DNA of 45,889 bases, taken from an uncultured Chitinophagaceae bacterium (GTDB lineage: Bacteria > Bacteroidota > Bacteroidia > Chitinophagales > Chitinophagaceae). The first letter of the stretch is position 1. Each line of letters opens with the position of its first letter. Under the pieces are notes generated by a model. That model did no database searches, had not been told where the DNA came from, and saw only the letters and a list, made by a program, of their open reading frames with translations. Position numbers and translations under genes: made by a program. Below, piece after piece: positions 16,254 to 26,212 of this stretch. The stretch is taken from NCBI GenBank assembly GCA_938017685.1, contig CALIIL010000003.1, forward strand, positions 1-45,889. Direction: 5' to 3'.

Positions 16254-16988
16254 ATGCGCATTTTTATTTTAAGCCTATTTTTTTTGGCCAAAGGGGCTTA
16301 TGCTCAAGAGTTTAATATTTTTGTTGGTTTGCGAAATATGGATCGAAGTAATAGGAAATTGCAATCGTTGAGACAGGAACTTGCTTATTCCAATGAGGTT
16401 TTAAACTATCCAATAAATTACATAGCTGGGGTTTCGTCTTATAAAAAAAATAAGTATCGAATTTCACTTGGGTTAGGCTACTCAAGTTTAAAATGGGATA
16501 GGAACCGCAGATATGTTCAATATGTTCCTAGCGATACAACGGCTCGTCTATATGAGTATACAAGTACAAACCAGAATCAAACCTATAGGCTAATGTTGGA
16601 CTATATGCGCTTTGAAAGAATAGGAAACTTGCAGTTGGGTTATGGTGCAGAAATTTATGCATCGCTCAATCATAAGGACTATTTTGAACATCATTATAAT
16701 GGTTCAACAGACTTAAGCCCTCAAAACTTCGCTCGTTATGGTAATTTTAGTAGAACTTATCCCAATATTTGGACTTTTCAGCCAGCACTTAAGGGAGGTG
16801 CTTATTATCAATTAATGGGTAACTTAACTTTGGGTGTTGAGCTTATGCCTAATCTTCGCTATGAGATTGTTAATACCAAGAACAAAAAACTAACCTATAA
16901 TAGACGCGAAATATCTAACGCTATTGAGTTTGAGATTTGGGGGCAACTAATAATGAGTTATAAAATTTTTAGTCATGAAAAAAAGTAG
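16254..16988 (+). CDS. Hypothetical outer-membrane beta-barrel-like protein
   Basis: 244 residues with a signal peptide (MRIFILSLFFLAKGAYAQ), then alternating aromatic/polar strands typical of small outer-membrane barrels (YRISLGLGYSSLKW, LQLGYGAEIYASL, NLTLGVELMPNLRYEI). I recognise no named family. It follows the lamin-tail-like gene by 1 base and overlaps the next gene by 14 bases. The start of the mature part (FNIFVGLRNM) resembles that of the next protein (GEVFVGLNSL), suggesting a tandem duplication that has since diverged. Confidence 0.65.
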   Translation: MRIFILSLFFLAKGAYAQEFNIFVGLRNMDRSNRKLQSLRQELAYSNEVLNYPINYIAGVSSYKKNKYRISLGLGYSSLKWDRNRRYVQYVPSDTTARLYEYTSTNQNQTYRLMLDYMRFERIGNLQLGYGAEIYASLNHKDYFEHHYNGSTDLSPQNFARYGNFSRTYPNIWTFQPALKGGAYYQLMGNLTLGVELMPNLRYEIVNTKNKKLTYNRREISNAIEFEIWGQLIMSYKIFSHEKK

Positions 16989-17694
16989 TTTACTCTTCAT
17001 CTTCATCTTAATAGGAATAAATGCGCAAGCACAAACAGGCGAAGTCTTTGTGGGTTTAAATTCTTTAGCGGGTTACAATTATAAAATAATTGAAGATAAT
17101 TCTATGAATGATATAAGCCAAGTTAACGATTTCAGTTACCTTACAGGTTACAATCACTTTATGAAGAATGACCTCTATGTGGGCTTGGGTATCGGCTATA
17201 ATTCGCCAGCATCAACAACTAAAGTGGTACAATCTAATGTAATAAGTATTACAACAACATTTGAAGTTTATACTCGCAAGTATTATAATGCACAACTACA
17301 TATTGGTAAGCTCAATAAGTATAAGCGCTTTCGATTATACTCGCAACTAGCAATCACTTACGCCACATTCAGAAAGTTAAATATTGCTGGGGATAGAACA
17401 GTGATAGATAGTAGCAATGTACAAACAAGCCTTGCCATAGTGGAAGTAATCTTACCCAACGAACATAGATTTGGGCTACATGCAGGGCAAGGCGTATATT
17501 ATAAACTATATAAAGGCTTGTACATTGGCGCTGACTTGAATATGACCTTTAATTACACTAAAGTCAAAGGAGAATATACCAGTACAGAAAAAACGAATGG
17601 ACAATTGACTATAGATGATGCTCAATTATACAATAATACTGCTTATGATTTGGGGTTTGTACCCATTTTGGGTTTGAAATATGTTTTTAAGTAG
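16975..17694 (+). CDS. Hypothetical outer-membrane beta-barrel-like protein (relative of the preceding gene)
   Basis: 239 residues with a signal peptide (LLFIFILIGINAQAQ) and repeated barrel-like strands (DLYVGLGIGYNSP, FRLYSQLAITYATF, LYIGADLNMTFNYTKV) ending in LGLKYVFK, a final aromatic-ended strand typical of outer-membrane proteins. No named family is recognised. Its layout and N-terminus parallel the preceding gene, and the 14-base overlap implies coupled translation. The two may form a heteromeric barrel pair serving the secreted lamin-tail-like protein; that role is inference. Confidence 0.65.
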   Translation: MKKSSLLFIFILIGINAQAQTGEVFVGLNSLAGYNYKIIEDNSMNDISQVNDFSYLTGYNHFMKNDLYVGLGIGYNSPASTTKVVQSNVISITTTFEVYTRKYYNAQLHIGKLNKYKRFRLYSQLAITYATFRKLNIAGDRTVIDSSNVQTSLAIVEVILPNEHRFGLHAGQGVYYKLYKGLYIGADLNMTFNYTKVKGEYTSTEKTNGQLTIDDAQLYNNTAYDLGFVPILGLKYVFK

Positions 17695-17707
17695 CATTAA
17701 AATTGGC

Positions 17708-17729
17708 CCTTTTTTTATTTAAAAAAAGG
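17708..17729. terminator. AT-rich bidirectional terminator-like hairpin
   Basis: CCTTTTTTT (17708-17716) pairs with AAAAAAAGG (17721-17729) around ATTT, between the convergent barrel-like and MBL-fold genes and overlapping the last codons of the latter. The stem is weak, so the call is tentative. Confidence 0.4.
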
Positions 17730-18353
17730 ATTATTCATCTTCTCTAAACCAACGGTTGTACTCGGACCATGACCAGAATATACGATTGTATTATCTGGCA
17801 AGGTAAAAATCTGGGTTTGTACACTTCGCAGCAAGGTATCCGTATCGCCACCTGGCAAATCCGTGCGACCTATACTATTCTGAAAAAGTACATCCCCACC
17901 AATAACCCAATGATCATCTTTAGAATAAAAACAAATACTTCCTGGAGAGTGACCTGGGACAAAACGTATTTCTAATTGCTGACCACCAAAAGCCACCTTT
18001 TCATTTTCTGAAATCAAGTCATACTTCTTATCCGGCAATGATAATTCTACGCCATAATTAGCGGCAACCGCTTCTGCAGTTTCGTAAACTGGCAAGTCTT
18101 TTTCATGGATAAAAAATGGCATGTCGTAATTTTCTAATAAACCCTTTAGTCCAAAAATATGATCCAAATGTGCATGTGTAAGCAGCACTTGCTTAGGTTC
18201 TAACTCATTTGCTCTAATATAATCTAACATTCTATTGAGCTCGGGGCTGCCATACATGCCAGGATCGACAATTATTACTTCATTGGACTCACTAATTAGT
18301 AGGTAAGTATTTTCTTGAAAAGGACTAAAAACCATTGATTCTACGCGTATCAT
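17715..18353 (-). CDS. MBL-fold metallo-hydrolase (glyoxalase II-like)
   Basis: Metallo-beta-lactamase-fold hydrolase of 212 residues, close in layout to the hydroxyacylglutathione hydrolase-like group. Metal-binding motifs: THAHLDH near residue 60, the next His in VPGHSPGS, Asp in IGGDVLF, and the final His in VYSGHGPSTT. It lacks the longer C-terminal domain of true glyoxalase II, so the substrate is unknown; thioester hydrolysis or a persulfide dioxygenase-like role is possible. It is transcribed alone, divergent from the gene at 18439. Confidence 0.85.
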   Translation of the reverse strand: MIRVESMVFSPFQENTYLLISESNEVIIVDPGMYGSPELNRMLDYIRANELEPKQVLLTHAHLDHIFGLKGLLENYDMPFFIHEKDLPVYETAEAVAANYGVELSLPDKKYDLISENEKVAFGGQQLEIRFVPGHSPGSICFYSKDDHWVIGGDVLFQNSIGRTDLPGGDTDTLLRSVQTQIFTLPDNTIVYSGHGPSTTVGLEKMNNPFFK

Positions 18354-18438
18354 ATTGCAATAATATTAACATCAAACAACAATAAACTTACATTCACATT
18401 GAAATTGATAATTGTAAAAAACGTAATTTTAATGTTAC

Positions 18439-21400
18439 ATGACTCGTGCTGTTCAAAAAATTATTATTCTACTTGTCTTTAGCCTCTCTATAGCTACTCT
18501 AGCCAAAGGTCAGGCTTCGTGGGAGACCTTTGGACAACAACGTATTCAGTATCGCACATTTACTTGGAAGTATTTTGACAGCACTCACTTCAGAGCATTT
18601 TATTATAGACCTGGTGAGGAAATAGCGAAGTTTATTTTAAGTGATGCCGAGCAGGAACTAAGTAATATTGTACAAATCATGGGTGGGCGATTGCCAAGAA
18701 AGTTAAACTTAATCATTTACAACAATTACAACGACTACGTACAAACAAATATTGGCCGTCAAAATGATCAAGATTTCAATCAAGCCGATGGAGGTAAGGT
18801 AGAAGTGGTTGGCGATAATATCCCCATTTACTTTACCGGAAGTCATGAAGATTTAAAAAATCAAGTGCGCAAGGGAATAGCCAAAGTGATAAAAGATAAT
18901 ATGCTATTTGGCAACAATATTAAGGAAGTTGTAAAGAATGCCATTAAAATGAACTTGCCTGAGTGGTACACACAAGGTTATGTTCAATATATTTCTGAAG
19001 ATTGGACTCCTGAGAAAGCTACTGAAGTTACAAGCATTATTGAAAAAGACACCACGAACAGTTTTAGAAAACTAGCTAATATTAAACCTAATTTAATAGG
19101 TCATTCCTTTTGGAATTTCCTATCCATAAAATACGGGACAAGCTACGTATCTAACTTGTTATATCTTACCCGCTATCGCAAAGGAGTAAATGATGCACTC
19201 GTAAGTGTATTGCGTAAAGATGCAGATAGCGTATATCAAGAATGGAGTGAATTCTATGCGAGACCTATTGCAGCGGATGTTGATAGTAATTTTGGCAAAA
19301 AGCTTATTACCACACTCCCCTCAAAATTTGCAGCTGCCTATAACAACTTTCACCTTTCACCCAATGGTCGCCAGTTGGCTTATGTAGAAAAGAAGGAAGG
19401 CATCTGGTCTATTTACTTACAAGAAACTGACCTTAAGGATAGCAAGGTATTAATAACAGGAGGTTTAAGAAATACTAGAGAAACGAATGATCCAAACTAC
19501 CCTTTAATTGCTTGGAGCCCAAGTGGCAAGCAGCTGGCCATTTTATATCCTTATAAGAACCAATTGGTGCTCCGAATGTATAATGCTATAACCCAGGCTA
19601 AATACACCAAGATTATTTCATCAAGAAAAATAGAACGTGTAACCGGCATGTGCTTTACGGCTAATGAAGCTGAGTTTATTTTCTCCGGAATAAAAAAAGG
19701 TCAAAGCGACATCTTTAGATATACCATTCGAGGCAATCGAGTGACTAATATTACCAATGACCGATTTGATGATAAAGAACCTTCTTATGTAAACAGTGGC
19801 GTGCGTAATGGAGTATTATTTTTATCGAACAGAACAAGGTTGACCTTAGACGACCCAATAGCTCAAAAGAGCCAAAACTTTGATGATAACTTCAATGTAT
19901 ATTTTTACGATGAAACGCAGCAGAAAAAAGTTATTCAAGTAACCGACACGGACAAAAAAATTGTACAGCCAGTTCAATATGGCTTAGACAACTTTAGTTA
20001 TATAGAAGAGTTAGACGGTAAGCGGTTAAGAACAATTGTTAGTTTTGATAAGAACGATAGTCTACAAACAACATTTACCGAAAGTGCAACGGCAGATATT
20101 CCTTACAATATATTATCTCAGCAATATCAACATCAAAACGGCACCTTACAGGAGTTAATAAAGGTTAAAGGCGAATACAAAGTATATAATACATCCTTAC
20201 AAAAACTCTATGACTGGGACGCTCAGAACCCGCCTTCTCCAAGGATTGTAAGAGAAGAAGAAAATAAAAAAGAAAAAAAAGAAGTAGCCGCTCCTTACAT
20301 CACAGAATACAAAAATATAGACACAACATCGAGCCTCTATAACATATTTAGCGGGCGCAATAAAAAGCTAAATCGTTTCAGCAAGAAAAACTCAGACAAC
20401 ACATTATTTAAACTAAAGCGAAAAAAATATAAGCCAACCTTCTATCCTGACTTTATTATTTCTTCACTCGATAATTCATTACTCTTTACACGCTATCAAC
20501 CTTATCAGCAAGGTCAAGGTTTTCAGTTTCCAAGTCTTGGAGGCTTTGTAACTATGAGCCTTAATGATATTATGGAAGACTATAAAATAACAGGAGGCAT
20601 AAGGCTGCCTTTAGATTTTAACGGGCTTGCCTATTTTCTTGAATTTGCTAATGTAAGAAAGCGCAGAGATTGGAAAATCACCTACTTCCACACCCATAGA
20701 AATGTAACCTACGACGCTTCCCAAGCGCCAGATACCTTTTCAACACCATACATAACATTTGAAGGAAAGACAAGTACAGATTATTTAGAAAGCAAATTTG
20801 TACACCCATTCAATCCGGTCAACAGTTTACATTTAAGTGTTGGTATTCGTTACGACCGTATTCGCTATTTAGCAAAGGATCAATACAACATTACGTTTCC
20901 TAACCAGCAACAATTCTGGACCTTCTCAAGGTTAGAATACATTCATGACAATACAGTTAATCCATTATTAAACATTTGGAAAGGCACGCGGGCCAAAGTA
21001 TACGGCGAGTATCAATATAGGCTTAGTGGCCCTACCCAAGGCTTTTACAACTTTGGTATTGATGCCAGAAACTACCTCACCCTTTACAAGAACTGTATTT
21101 TAGCTTCGCGCGTAGCGGCAGGTTTTAGCGGAGGAAATGCTAAGCTTCTTTATTACTTAGGCGGAGTGGATAACCCAATTACTATTAACCCTGCTAATGC
21201 TATAGAAACCAATAACCCACCAGACCCAGAACAGAATTACGCTTTTCAGACTACAGCAACAAACCTTCGTGGTTATAAACTTCAAGCAAGAAATGGAAAT
21301 AGCTACGCTGTTATTAATGAAGAAATAAGACTACCTATTCATAACACCTTTATCAAAAGAAATATTAAATCTGGTTTTTTACGCAACCTACAGTTAGTGG

Positions 21401-21648
21401 CATTTACAGATATTGGTTCGGCATGGCGAGGACTAATGCCTAATGAAGATAATATTTCTATTACAAAACAAATTAATGGTGGTAATGTAAATGTGCTATT
21501 AGAAAGCACAGAAAACATTCTTGCTTGGGGATATGGCGTAGGTGTACGTACAAGATTATTAGGATATTTCATGCGCTTAGATGCTGCATGGAATATTGAA
21601 GGTAATCCTAAACCAATGTGGCATTTATCATTGGCAACGGACTTCTAA
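18439..21648 (+). CDS. Large exported protein: degenerate peptidase-MA-like, TolB-type propeller and C-terminal barrel domains
   Basis: 1069 residues with a signal peptide (IIILLVFSLSIATLAKGQ). About residues 20-270 resemble gluzincin peptidase-MA domains (FDSTHFRAFYY, LPRKLNLIIYNNYNDY, LPEWYTQGYVQYISEDW), but the HExxH zinc motif is not seen. About 290-560 contain TolB/PD40-type propeller repeats (HLSPNGRQLAYVEKK, AWSPSGKQLAILYPY). The last 380 residues are rich in barrel-like strands (RLEYIHDNTVN, ASRVAAGFSGGNAKLLYYLGG, ending MWHLSLATDF). Related Bacteroidota proteins are often annotated as TolB-like translocation proteins; the function is unproven. The stop overlaps by 4 bases the stop of the convergent BamA-like gene. 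Confidence 0.75.
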   Translation: MTRAVQKIIILLVFSLSIATLAKGQASWETFGQQRIQYRTFTWKYFDSTHFRAFYYRPGEEIAKFILSDAEQELSNIVQIMGGRLPRKLNLIIYNNYNDYVQTNIGRQNDQDFNQADGGKVEVVGDNIPIYFTGSHEDLKNQVRKGIAKVIKDNMLFGNNIKEVVKNAIKMNLPEWYTQGYVQYISEDWTPEKATEVTSIIEKDTTNSFRKLANIKPNLIGHSFWNFLSIKYGTSYVSNLLYLTRYRKGVNDALVSVLRKDADSVYQEWSEFYARPIAADVDSNFGKKLITTLPSKFAAAYNNFHLSPNGRQLAYVEKKEGIWSIYLQETDLKDSKVLITGGLRNTRETNDPNYPLIAWSPSGKQLAILYPYKNQLVLRMYNAITQAKYTKIISSRKIERVTGMCFTANEAEFIFSGIKKGQSDIFRYTIRGNRVTNITNDRFDDKEPSYVNSGVRNGVLFLSNRTRLTLDDPIAQKSQNFDDNFNVYFYDETQQKKVIQVTDTDKKIVQPVQYGLDNFSYIEELDGKRLRTIVSFDKNDSLQTTFTESATADIPYNILSQQYQHQNGTLQELIKVKGEYKVYNTSLQKLYDWDAQNPPSPRIVREEENKKEKKEVAAPYITEYKNIDTTSSLYNIFSGRNKKLNRFSKKNSDNTLFKLKRKKYKPTFYPDFIISSLDNSLLFTRYQPYQQGQGFQFPSLGGFVTMSLNDIMEDYKITGGIRLPLDFNGLAYFLEFANVRKRRDWKITYFHTHRNVTYDASQAPDTFSTPYITFEGKTSTDYLESKFVHPFNPVNSLHLSVGIRYDRIRYLAKDQYNITFPNQQQFWTFSRLEYIHDNTVNPLLNIWKGTRAKVYGEYQYRLSGPTQGFYNFGIDARNYLTLYKNCILASRVAAGFSGGNAKLLYYLGGVDNPITINPANAIETNNPPDPEQNYAFQTTATNLRGYKLQARNGNSYAVINEEIRLPIHNTFIKRNIKSGFLRNLQLVAFTDIGSAWRGLMPNEDNISITKQINGGNVNVLLESTENILAWGYGVGVRTRLLGYFMRLDAAWNIEGNPKPMWHLSLATDF

Positions 21649-22781
21649 AAAGCTTCGGCAATACTCATATAAAAAGCAGTGGAACCATTTCCAAAACCAA
21701 TATCAAAACGGACATTGATATTCTCCTTAGGTATAATTTTATAACGAATTCCTGTACCAATGGAATATTTTAAGTGGCTCAACTGTATATCATTAGACGT
21801 ATTGTACACTTCGCCTAAACCCGCAAAACCTACTAAACCAAAGTTATGCGGAAGAGCTAACCTATACTCTACTTGACCACCTATAAAGTATCTATCAATA
21901 TATCTGCGACCGTAATAACCGCGCATCAATCCATCGCTACCAAGAAAAGATAATTCTGTAAAAGGAACGTCTCCTGTTGGAGCTGCTTGATACATAAATT
22001 GCGCAGCAAGCACGTCGTTCCTGTGCTCAAAAGGTTTATTATACTTTCGGGCATCTAATCGATATAATGAGTAGTTACCTTTTATACCTGTTCTTTTTCT
22101 CATAAGCCCTGCTCTAAAATCAATGTAAGACCCACTAAAAGCATTTAATACATTATCTCGATTATCAAAGCGTAGATTAGCCGTTAACCCAATGGATTGA
22201 AACCCATCCCAACCAGTTGGTTTATCTTTAATTAGCAGTCCATCAGCTTTTTGTGCCACATCAAAAATATTTAAATAACGAACGCCACCTCCAGCAAATA
22301 ACTTGTCTTGTACTTTTTTAAACAAAATCTGTTCTAATCGAAGTTCTTGCAAGTCTACTAACTCTTTATCTTCAATTCGGGTATTATATCCTGTGCCAAA
22401 ATAATTTTGAGGAAACTTTTTATAGACATAATTACCATCCAATAAGAAATTTTCATGATTAGTAAAAATCACTATTGCCGGGGTAAATAAAACTTGTCGT
22501 TTTACAGTATATTTGATTGCTCCGGCAAAAAAAGATTTTCTCGTATCACTCGAATCATAATTCTTAGGTCTAAACAAGTACTTAACGCCAACTCCAAATT
22601 GCCAACTAGTCTCCGGTTGGTAGGAAATTATAGGTGCTACCACATAACTTGATTTATTAAACTTATCTACAAGCTTTTTTAACTTGCCTTGCATCGATTT
22701 AGTACTATCCTGACAGAGCGCAGGTGTAGTCAGCAGAACTGCTAGTAGGCAAAAAATATAAGTATGCTTAAATAAAAACAT
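21645..22781 (-). CDS. BamA/TamA-type outer membrane protein (surface antigen barrel, no POTRA domains)
   Basis: 378 residues: signal peptide (IFCLLAVLLTTPALCQ), a short linker, then a bacterial surface antigen-type barrel. The L6-like motif MRGYYGRRY corresponds to the VRGY/F lock of Omp85 barrels and is followed by the expected strands (FIGGQVEYRLALP, FGLVGFAGLGEV). There are no POTRA domains, so it is a barrel-only member, not the essential BamA. Such proteins are common in Bacteroidota and of unknown role. It converges on the propeller/barrel gene with a 4-base overlap at the stops (TAG against TAA). Confidence 0.85.
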   Translation of the reverse strand: MFLFKHTYIFCLLAVLLTTPALCQDSTKSMQGKLKKLVDKFNKSSYVVAPIISYQPETSWQFGVGVKYLFRPKNYDSSDTRKSFFAGAIKYTVKRQVLFTPAIVIFTNHENFLLDGNYVYKKFPQNYFGTGYNTRIEDKELVDLQELRLEQILFKKVQDKLFAGGGVRYLNIFDVAQKADGLLIKDKPTGWDGFQSIGLTANLRFDNRDNVLNAFSGSYIDFRAGLMRKRTGIKGNYSLYRLDARKYNKPFEHRNDVLAAQFMYQAAPTGDVPFTELSFLGSDGLMRGYYGRRYIDRYFIGGQVEYRLALPHNFGLVGFAGLGEVYNTSNDIQLSHLKYSIGTGIRYKIIPKENINVRFDIGFGNGSTAFYMSIAEAF

Positions 22782-22921
22782 GAATTCAGAATCTAAAATA
22801 CAATTTTAAAGCCTACCACAGCTGTACAAAATGTCATTTCTAAAGTACAAATGAGTTTGAAGCTTAATAACGAGCTCTAAGTTGGCGTAGTCCGCTACAA
22901 AAGTTAATTTTACCATCTTTT

Positions 22922-25900
22922 ATGGCTAAATATAATATCCCAAAACAGTTAGCAATGCCAAGCATTGAGCAAGAAATCTTGGCTAAGTGGCAGGCAGAAA
23001 ACACTTTTCAGCAAAGTATTGATCAGCGCGAAGGAGCCACTCCATTTGTATTTTTCGAAGGACCACCTTCGGCCAATGGTATGCCCGGCATACACCATGT
23101 AATATCACGTGCACTTAAAGATTTAGTATGCCGTTATAAAACTATGCAAGGCTACCAAGTTAATCGGAAGGCGGGCTGGGATACACATGGCTTACCTATT
23201 GAGTTAAGTGTAGAAAAAGAATTGGGTATCACTAAAGAAGATATTGGAACAAAAATTTCAGTAGAAGATTACAATAAAAAATGTCGTGAAACAGTCCTAC
23301 GTTTTAAGGATAAATGGGATGATATTACACAGAAAATGGGTTATTGGGTTAATCTCGAAAATCCATATGTTACCTATGAAAATAATTATGTAGAAAGTGT
23401 ATGGTCTTGCCTAAAAACCTTGCACGACAAAGACTATCTATACAAAAGCGTATCCATACAACCCTATAGCCCAGCTGCAGGCACGGGTTTAAGCTCACAT
23501 GAGCTAAACCAACCAGGTACTTATCAAGATGTAAAAGACACAAGTGCAACCGTATTATTCAGTGCCGTAAAGAATGAGCAATCTCAGTTTTTATTTGAGG
23601 CTACGCAAAATGAAGCCGTTAACTTCTTAGCATGGACAACCACACCTTGGACCTTACCCTCTAATCTTGGCTTAACCGTTGGGAAAAATATTGATTACTG
23701 TATTATTAAAACGAAAAACCCCTATACAAAGGATATACAATTTGTAGTCATTGCCGAAGCACTTATTGGCAAGTATCTTAAGACGGAAGGTCAAGACGCT
23801 TCCTTCGAAGAAGATAGTAAAGTAAACCCTTGGACTATAATTACAAGCTTCAAAGGAAGTCAACTCGAAGGTGTCCGTTACGAGCAACTTTTACCTTTTG
23901 AATCTAATAAGCCAGAGAAGATTGATGGAGATCCTTTTAAAATTATCCTTGGTGATTTTGTTACGACCGAAGACGGTACAGGAATAGTACATACGGCACC
24001 AGCCTTTGGCGCAGACGATTACAAAGTTGGTCAAAAAAATAACTTAGGCATTGTAACCTTAGTCGATAGAGAAGGAAAGTTTGTCGAAGGCACAGGAGAA
24101 TATAGCGGTCGATTTGTAAAGGATTATAAAAATGATCCAGATTATATAGATGTAAACGTAGATATTTCTGTAGAATTAAAATTAGCAGGCAAAGCCTTTA
24201 AAGTAGAAAAGTATGAACACTCCTACCCACACTGCTGGCGTACAGATAAACCAATAATATACTATCCATTAGATGCATGGTTCGTAAGAACAACCGCTGT
24301 AAAGGAACGTATGTTAGAGCTAAATAAAACAATTAACTGGAAACCAAAATCTACGGGTGAAGGCCGTTTTGGCAATTGGTTAGAAAATATGGTAGACTGG
24401 AACCTCAGCCGATCTCGTTTTTGGGGAACACCCTTACCCATATGGCGTACCGAAGATGGTAGCGAAGAGTTATGTTGCGGTTCAATTGAGGAAATAAAAA
24501 AACACTTACACGACGAAAGTCCTGAAAAAAATATTGAGGATGTACACCGACCTTACATAGATAATGTGATCCTAAAATCTTCAACAGGAGCAAAAATGTA
24601 TCGCGAGCCCGATTTAATTGATGTATGGTTCGATAGTGGTGCTATGCCTTATGCGCAATGGCACTACCCTTTCGAGAATGAGGATAAGTTTCAGAAGAAT
24701 TTTCCCGCAGATTTCATTGCCGAAGGCGTAGATCAAACGCGTGGTTGGTTCTATACCTTGCATGCGCTAGGCGTTTTATTACATGATAGTGTTGCTTACA
24801 AAGCCGTTGTATCCAACGGTCTAGTATTGGATAGCAAGGGTAACAAAATGAGTAAGCGTGTAGGTAATGTTGTAGATCCATTTACTACATTAGATAAATA
24901 TGGAGCCGATGCAACCCGCTGGTATTTAATTACCAATGCAAGTCCTTGGGATAGCCTTAAGTTTGATTTGAATGGAATTAGCGAAGTACAACGTAAGACA
25001 TTTAATACCTTATTTAACACCTACAGTTTCTTCTCTCTTTATGCCAATGTTGATGGATTTACATTTAGTGAAGAGTACATTCCAGTAAGCCAAAGACCGG
25101 AAATTGACCAATGGATACTTTCTACACTTAATACTTTAATTGCTGAAGTAACGGAGGCGTTGGATGATTATGAACCAACAAAAGCAGGTAGAGCCATTGA
25201 TTATTTTGTAGACCAACAATTAAGCAATTGGTACGTACGTTTATGTCGTCGTCGCTTCTGGAAGGGCGATTACGATCAAAACAAAATTGCCGCTTACCAA
25301 ACGTTATATGAATGTATGGAAACGCTTATGAAACTTATGGCGCCAATATCTCCTTTCTTTACCGATTGGCTCTATCAAGAGTTAAATAAAGTAAGTGGCC
25401 GTAATAAGCACTCAAGTATTCATTTAGATAGCTACCCTCAGTCTAATGCCGCTAACATTAATGTTGACCTTGAGGAAAAAATGAGCCTTGCGCAAGATGT
25501 ATGCTCACTAGGCTTGTCGCTTCGTAAAAAAGAAAGCATCAAAGTGAGACAACCCTTACAAAAGATATTAATTCCCATTTTAAATGAGAAGACAAAACCT
25601 CAGGTTGAAAGCATGGCGGGCTTAATTAAAAGCGAATTAAACATTAAAGAAATTGAATTCCTTTCCGGAGATAATAATATCATTAAGAAAAAGGCAAAAG
25701 CTAACTTTAAGACTTTAGGTAAAAAAGTGGGTCCTTTAATGAGAGATGTTGCCAAAGAAATCGTTGATTTTGATAGTGAAAAAATAGCTCAAGTTGAACG
25801 AGATGGAAAAATCAATATCGAAGTCAATAAAACCCAAGTAGAGCTACTTGCTGAAGATATTGAGATCAGTTCAGACGAAATTCCGGGCTTGCTCGTAACC

Positions 25901-26209
25901 AATAAAGGTGCATTAACAGTCGCCTTGGATATAGAAATTAACGAAAGTTTAGAGAATGAAGGCATAGCTCGCGAGCTAGTCAATAGAATACAGAAAATCA
26001 GGAAAGACGAGGGTTACGAGCTTACAGACCGCCTTAAAGTGAGCCTTACAGCCCCCGAAAAAATTTCTATAAGCATAAATGCTTTTAATTCCTATATTTG
26101 CACGGAAATTTTAGCTGATAGCATAGACATAGTGCCAACAGTTGGCAATGGAATAGAGATAGAGGTAAATGAAGAAAAACTCACAATTCTAATCGAAAAA
26201 AATATTTAA
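22922..26209 (+). CDS. ileS: Isoleucine-tRNA ligase
   Basis: Class I aminoacyl-tRNA synthetase charging tRNA-Ile, 1095 residues. The HIGH-type motif appears as SANGMPGIHHV and the KMSKS motif as NKMSKRVG. The editing (CP1) domain is recognisable by AWTTTPWTLPSNLGLTVG and GTGIVHTAPAFGADDY. The long C-terminal extension after the anticodon-binding domain (KVRQPLQKILIPI onward) fits the longer Bacteroidota enzyme. A weak promoter candidate (TTG at 22882-22884 and TAATTTTA at 22905-22912) lies upstream. The DksA-like gene follows after 3 bases, so they are cotranscribed. Confidence 0.97.
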   Translation: MAKYNIPKQLAMPSIEQEILAKWQAENTFQQSIDQREGATPFVFFEGPPSANGMPGIHHVISRALKDLVCRYKTMQGYQVNRKAGWDTHGLPIELSVEKELGITKEDIGTKISVEDYNKKCRETVLRFKDKWDDITQKMGYWVNLENPYVTYENNYVESVWSCLKTLHDKDYLYKSVSIQPYSPAAGTGLSSHELNQPGTYQDVKDTSATVLFSAVKNEQSQFLFEATQNEAVNFLAWTTTPWTLPSNLGLTVGKNIDYCIIKTKNPYTKDIQFVVIAEALIGKYLKTEGQDASFEEDSKVNPWTIITSFKGSQLEGVRYEQLLPFESNKPEKIDGDPFKIILGDFVTTEDGTGIVHTAPAFGADDYKVGQKNNLGIVTLVDREGKFVEGTGEYSGRFVKDYKNDPDYIDVNVDISVELKLAGKAFKVEKYEHSYPHCWRTDKPIIYYPLDAWFVRTTAVKERMLELNKTINWKPKSTGEGRFGNWLENMVDWNLSRSRFWGTPLPIWRTEDGSEELCCGSIEEIKKHLHDESPEKNIEDVHRPYIDNVILKSSTGAKMYREPDLIDVWFDSGAMPYAQWHYPFENEDKFQKNFPADFIAEGVDQTRGWFYTLHALGVLLHDSVAYKAVVSNGLVLDSKGNKMSKRVGNVVDPFTTLDKYGADATRWYLITNASPWDSLKFDLNGISEVQRKTFNTLFNTYSFFSLYANVDGFTFSEEYIPVSQRPEIDQWILSTLNTLIAEVTEALDDYEPTKAGRAIDYFVDQQLSNWYVRLCRRRFWKGDYDQNKIAAYQTLYECMETLMKLMAPISPFFTDWLYQELNKVSGRNKHSSIHLDSYPQSNAANINVDLEEKMSLAQDVCSLGLSLRKKESIKVRQPLQKILIPILNEKTKPQVESMAGLIKSELNIKEIEFLSGDNNIIKKKAKANFKTLGKKVGPLMRDVAKEIVDFDSEKIAQVERDGKINIEVNKTQVELLAEDIEISSDEIPGLLVTNKGALTVALDIEINESLENEGIARELVNRIQKIRKDEGYELTDRLKVSLTAPEKISISINAFNSYICTEILADSIDIVPTVGNGIEIEVNEEKLTILIEKNI

Positions 26210-26212
26210 ATT

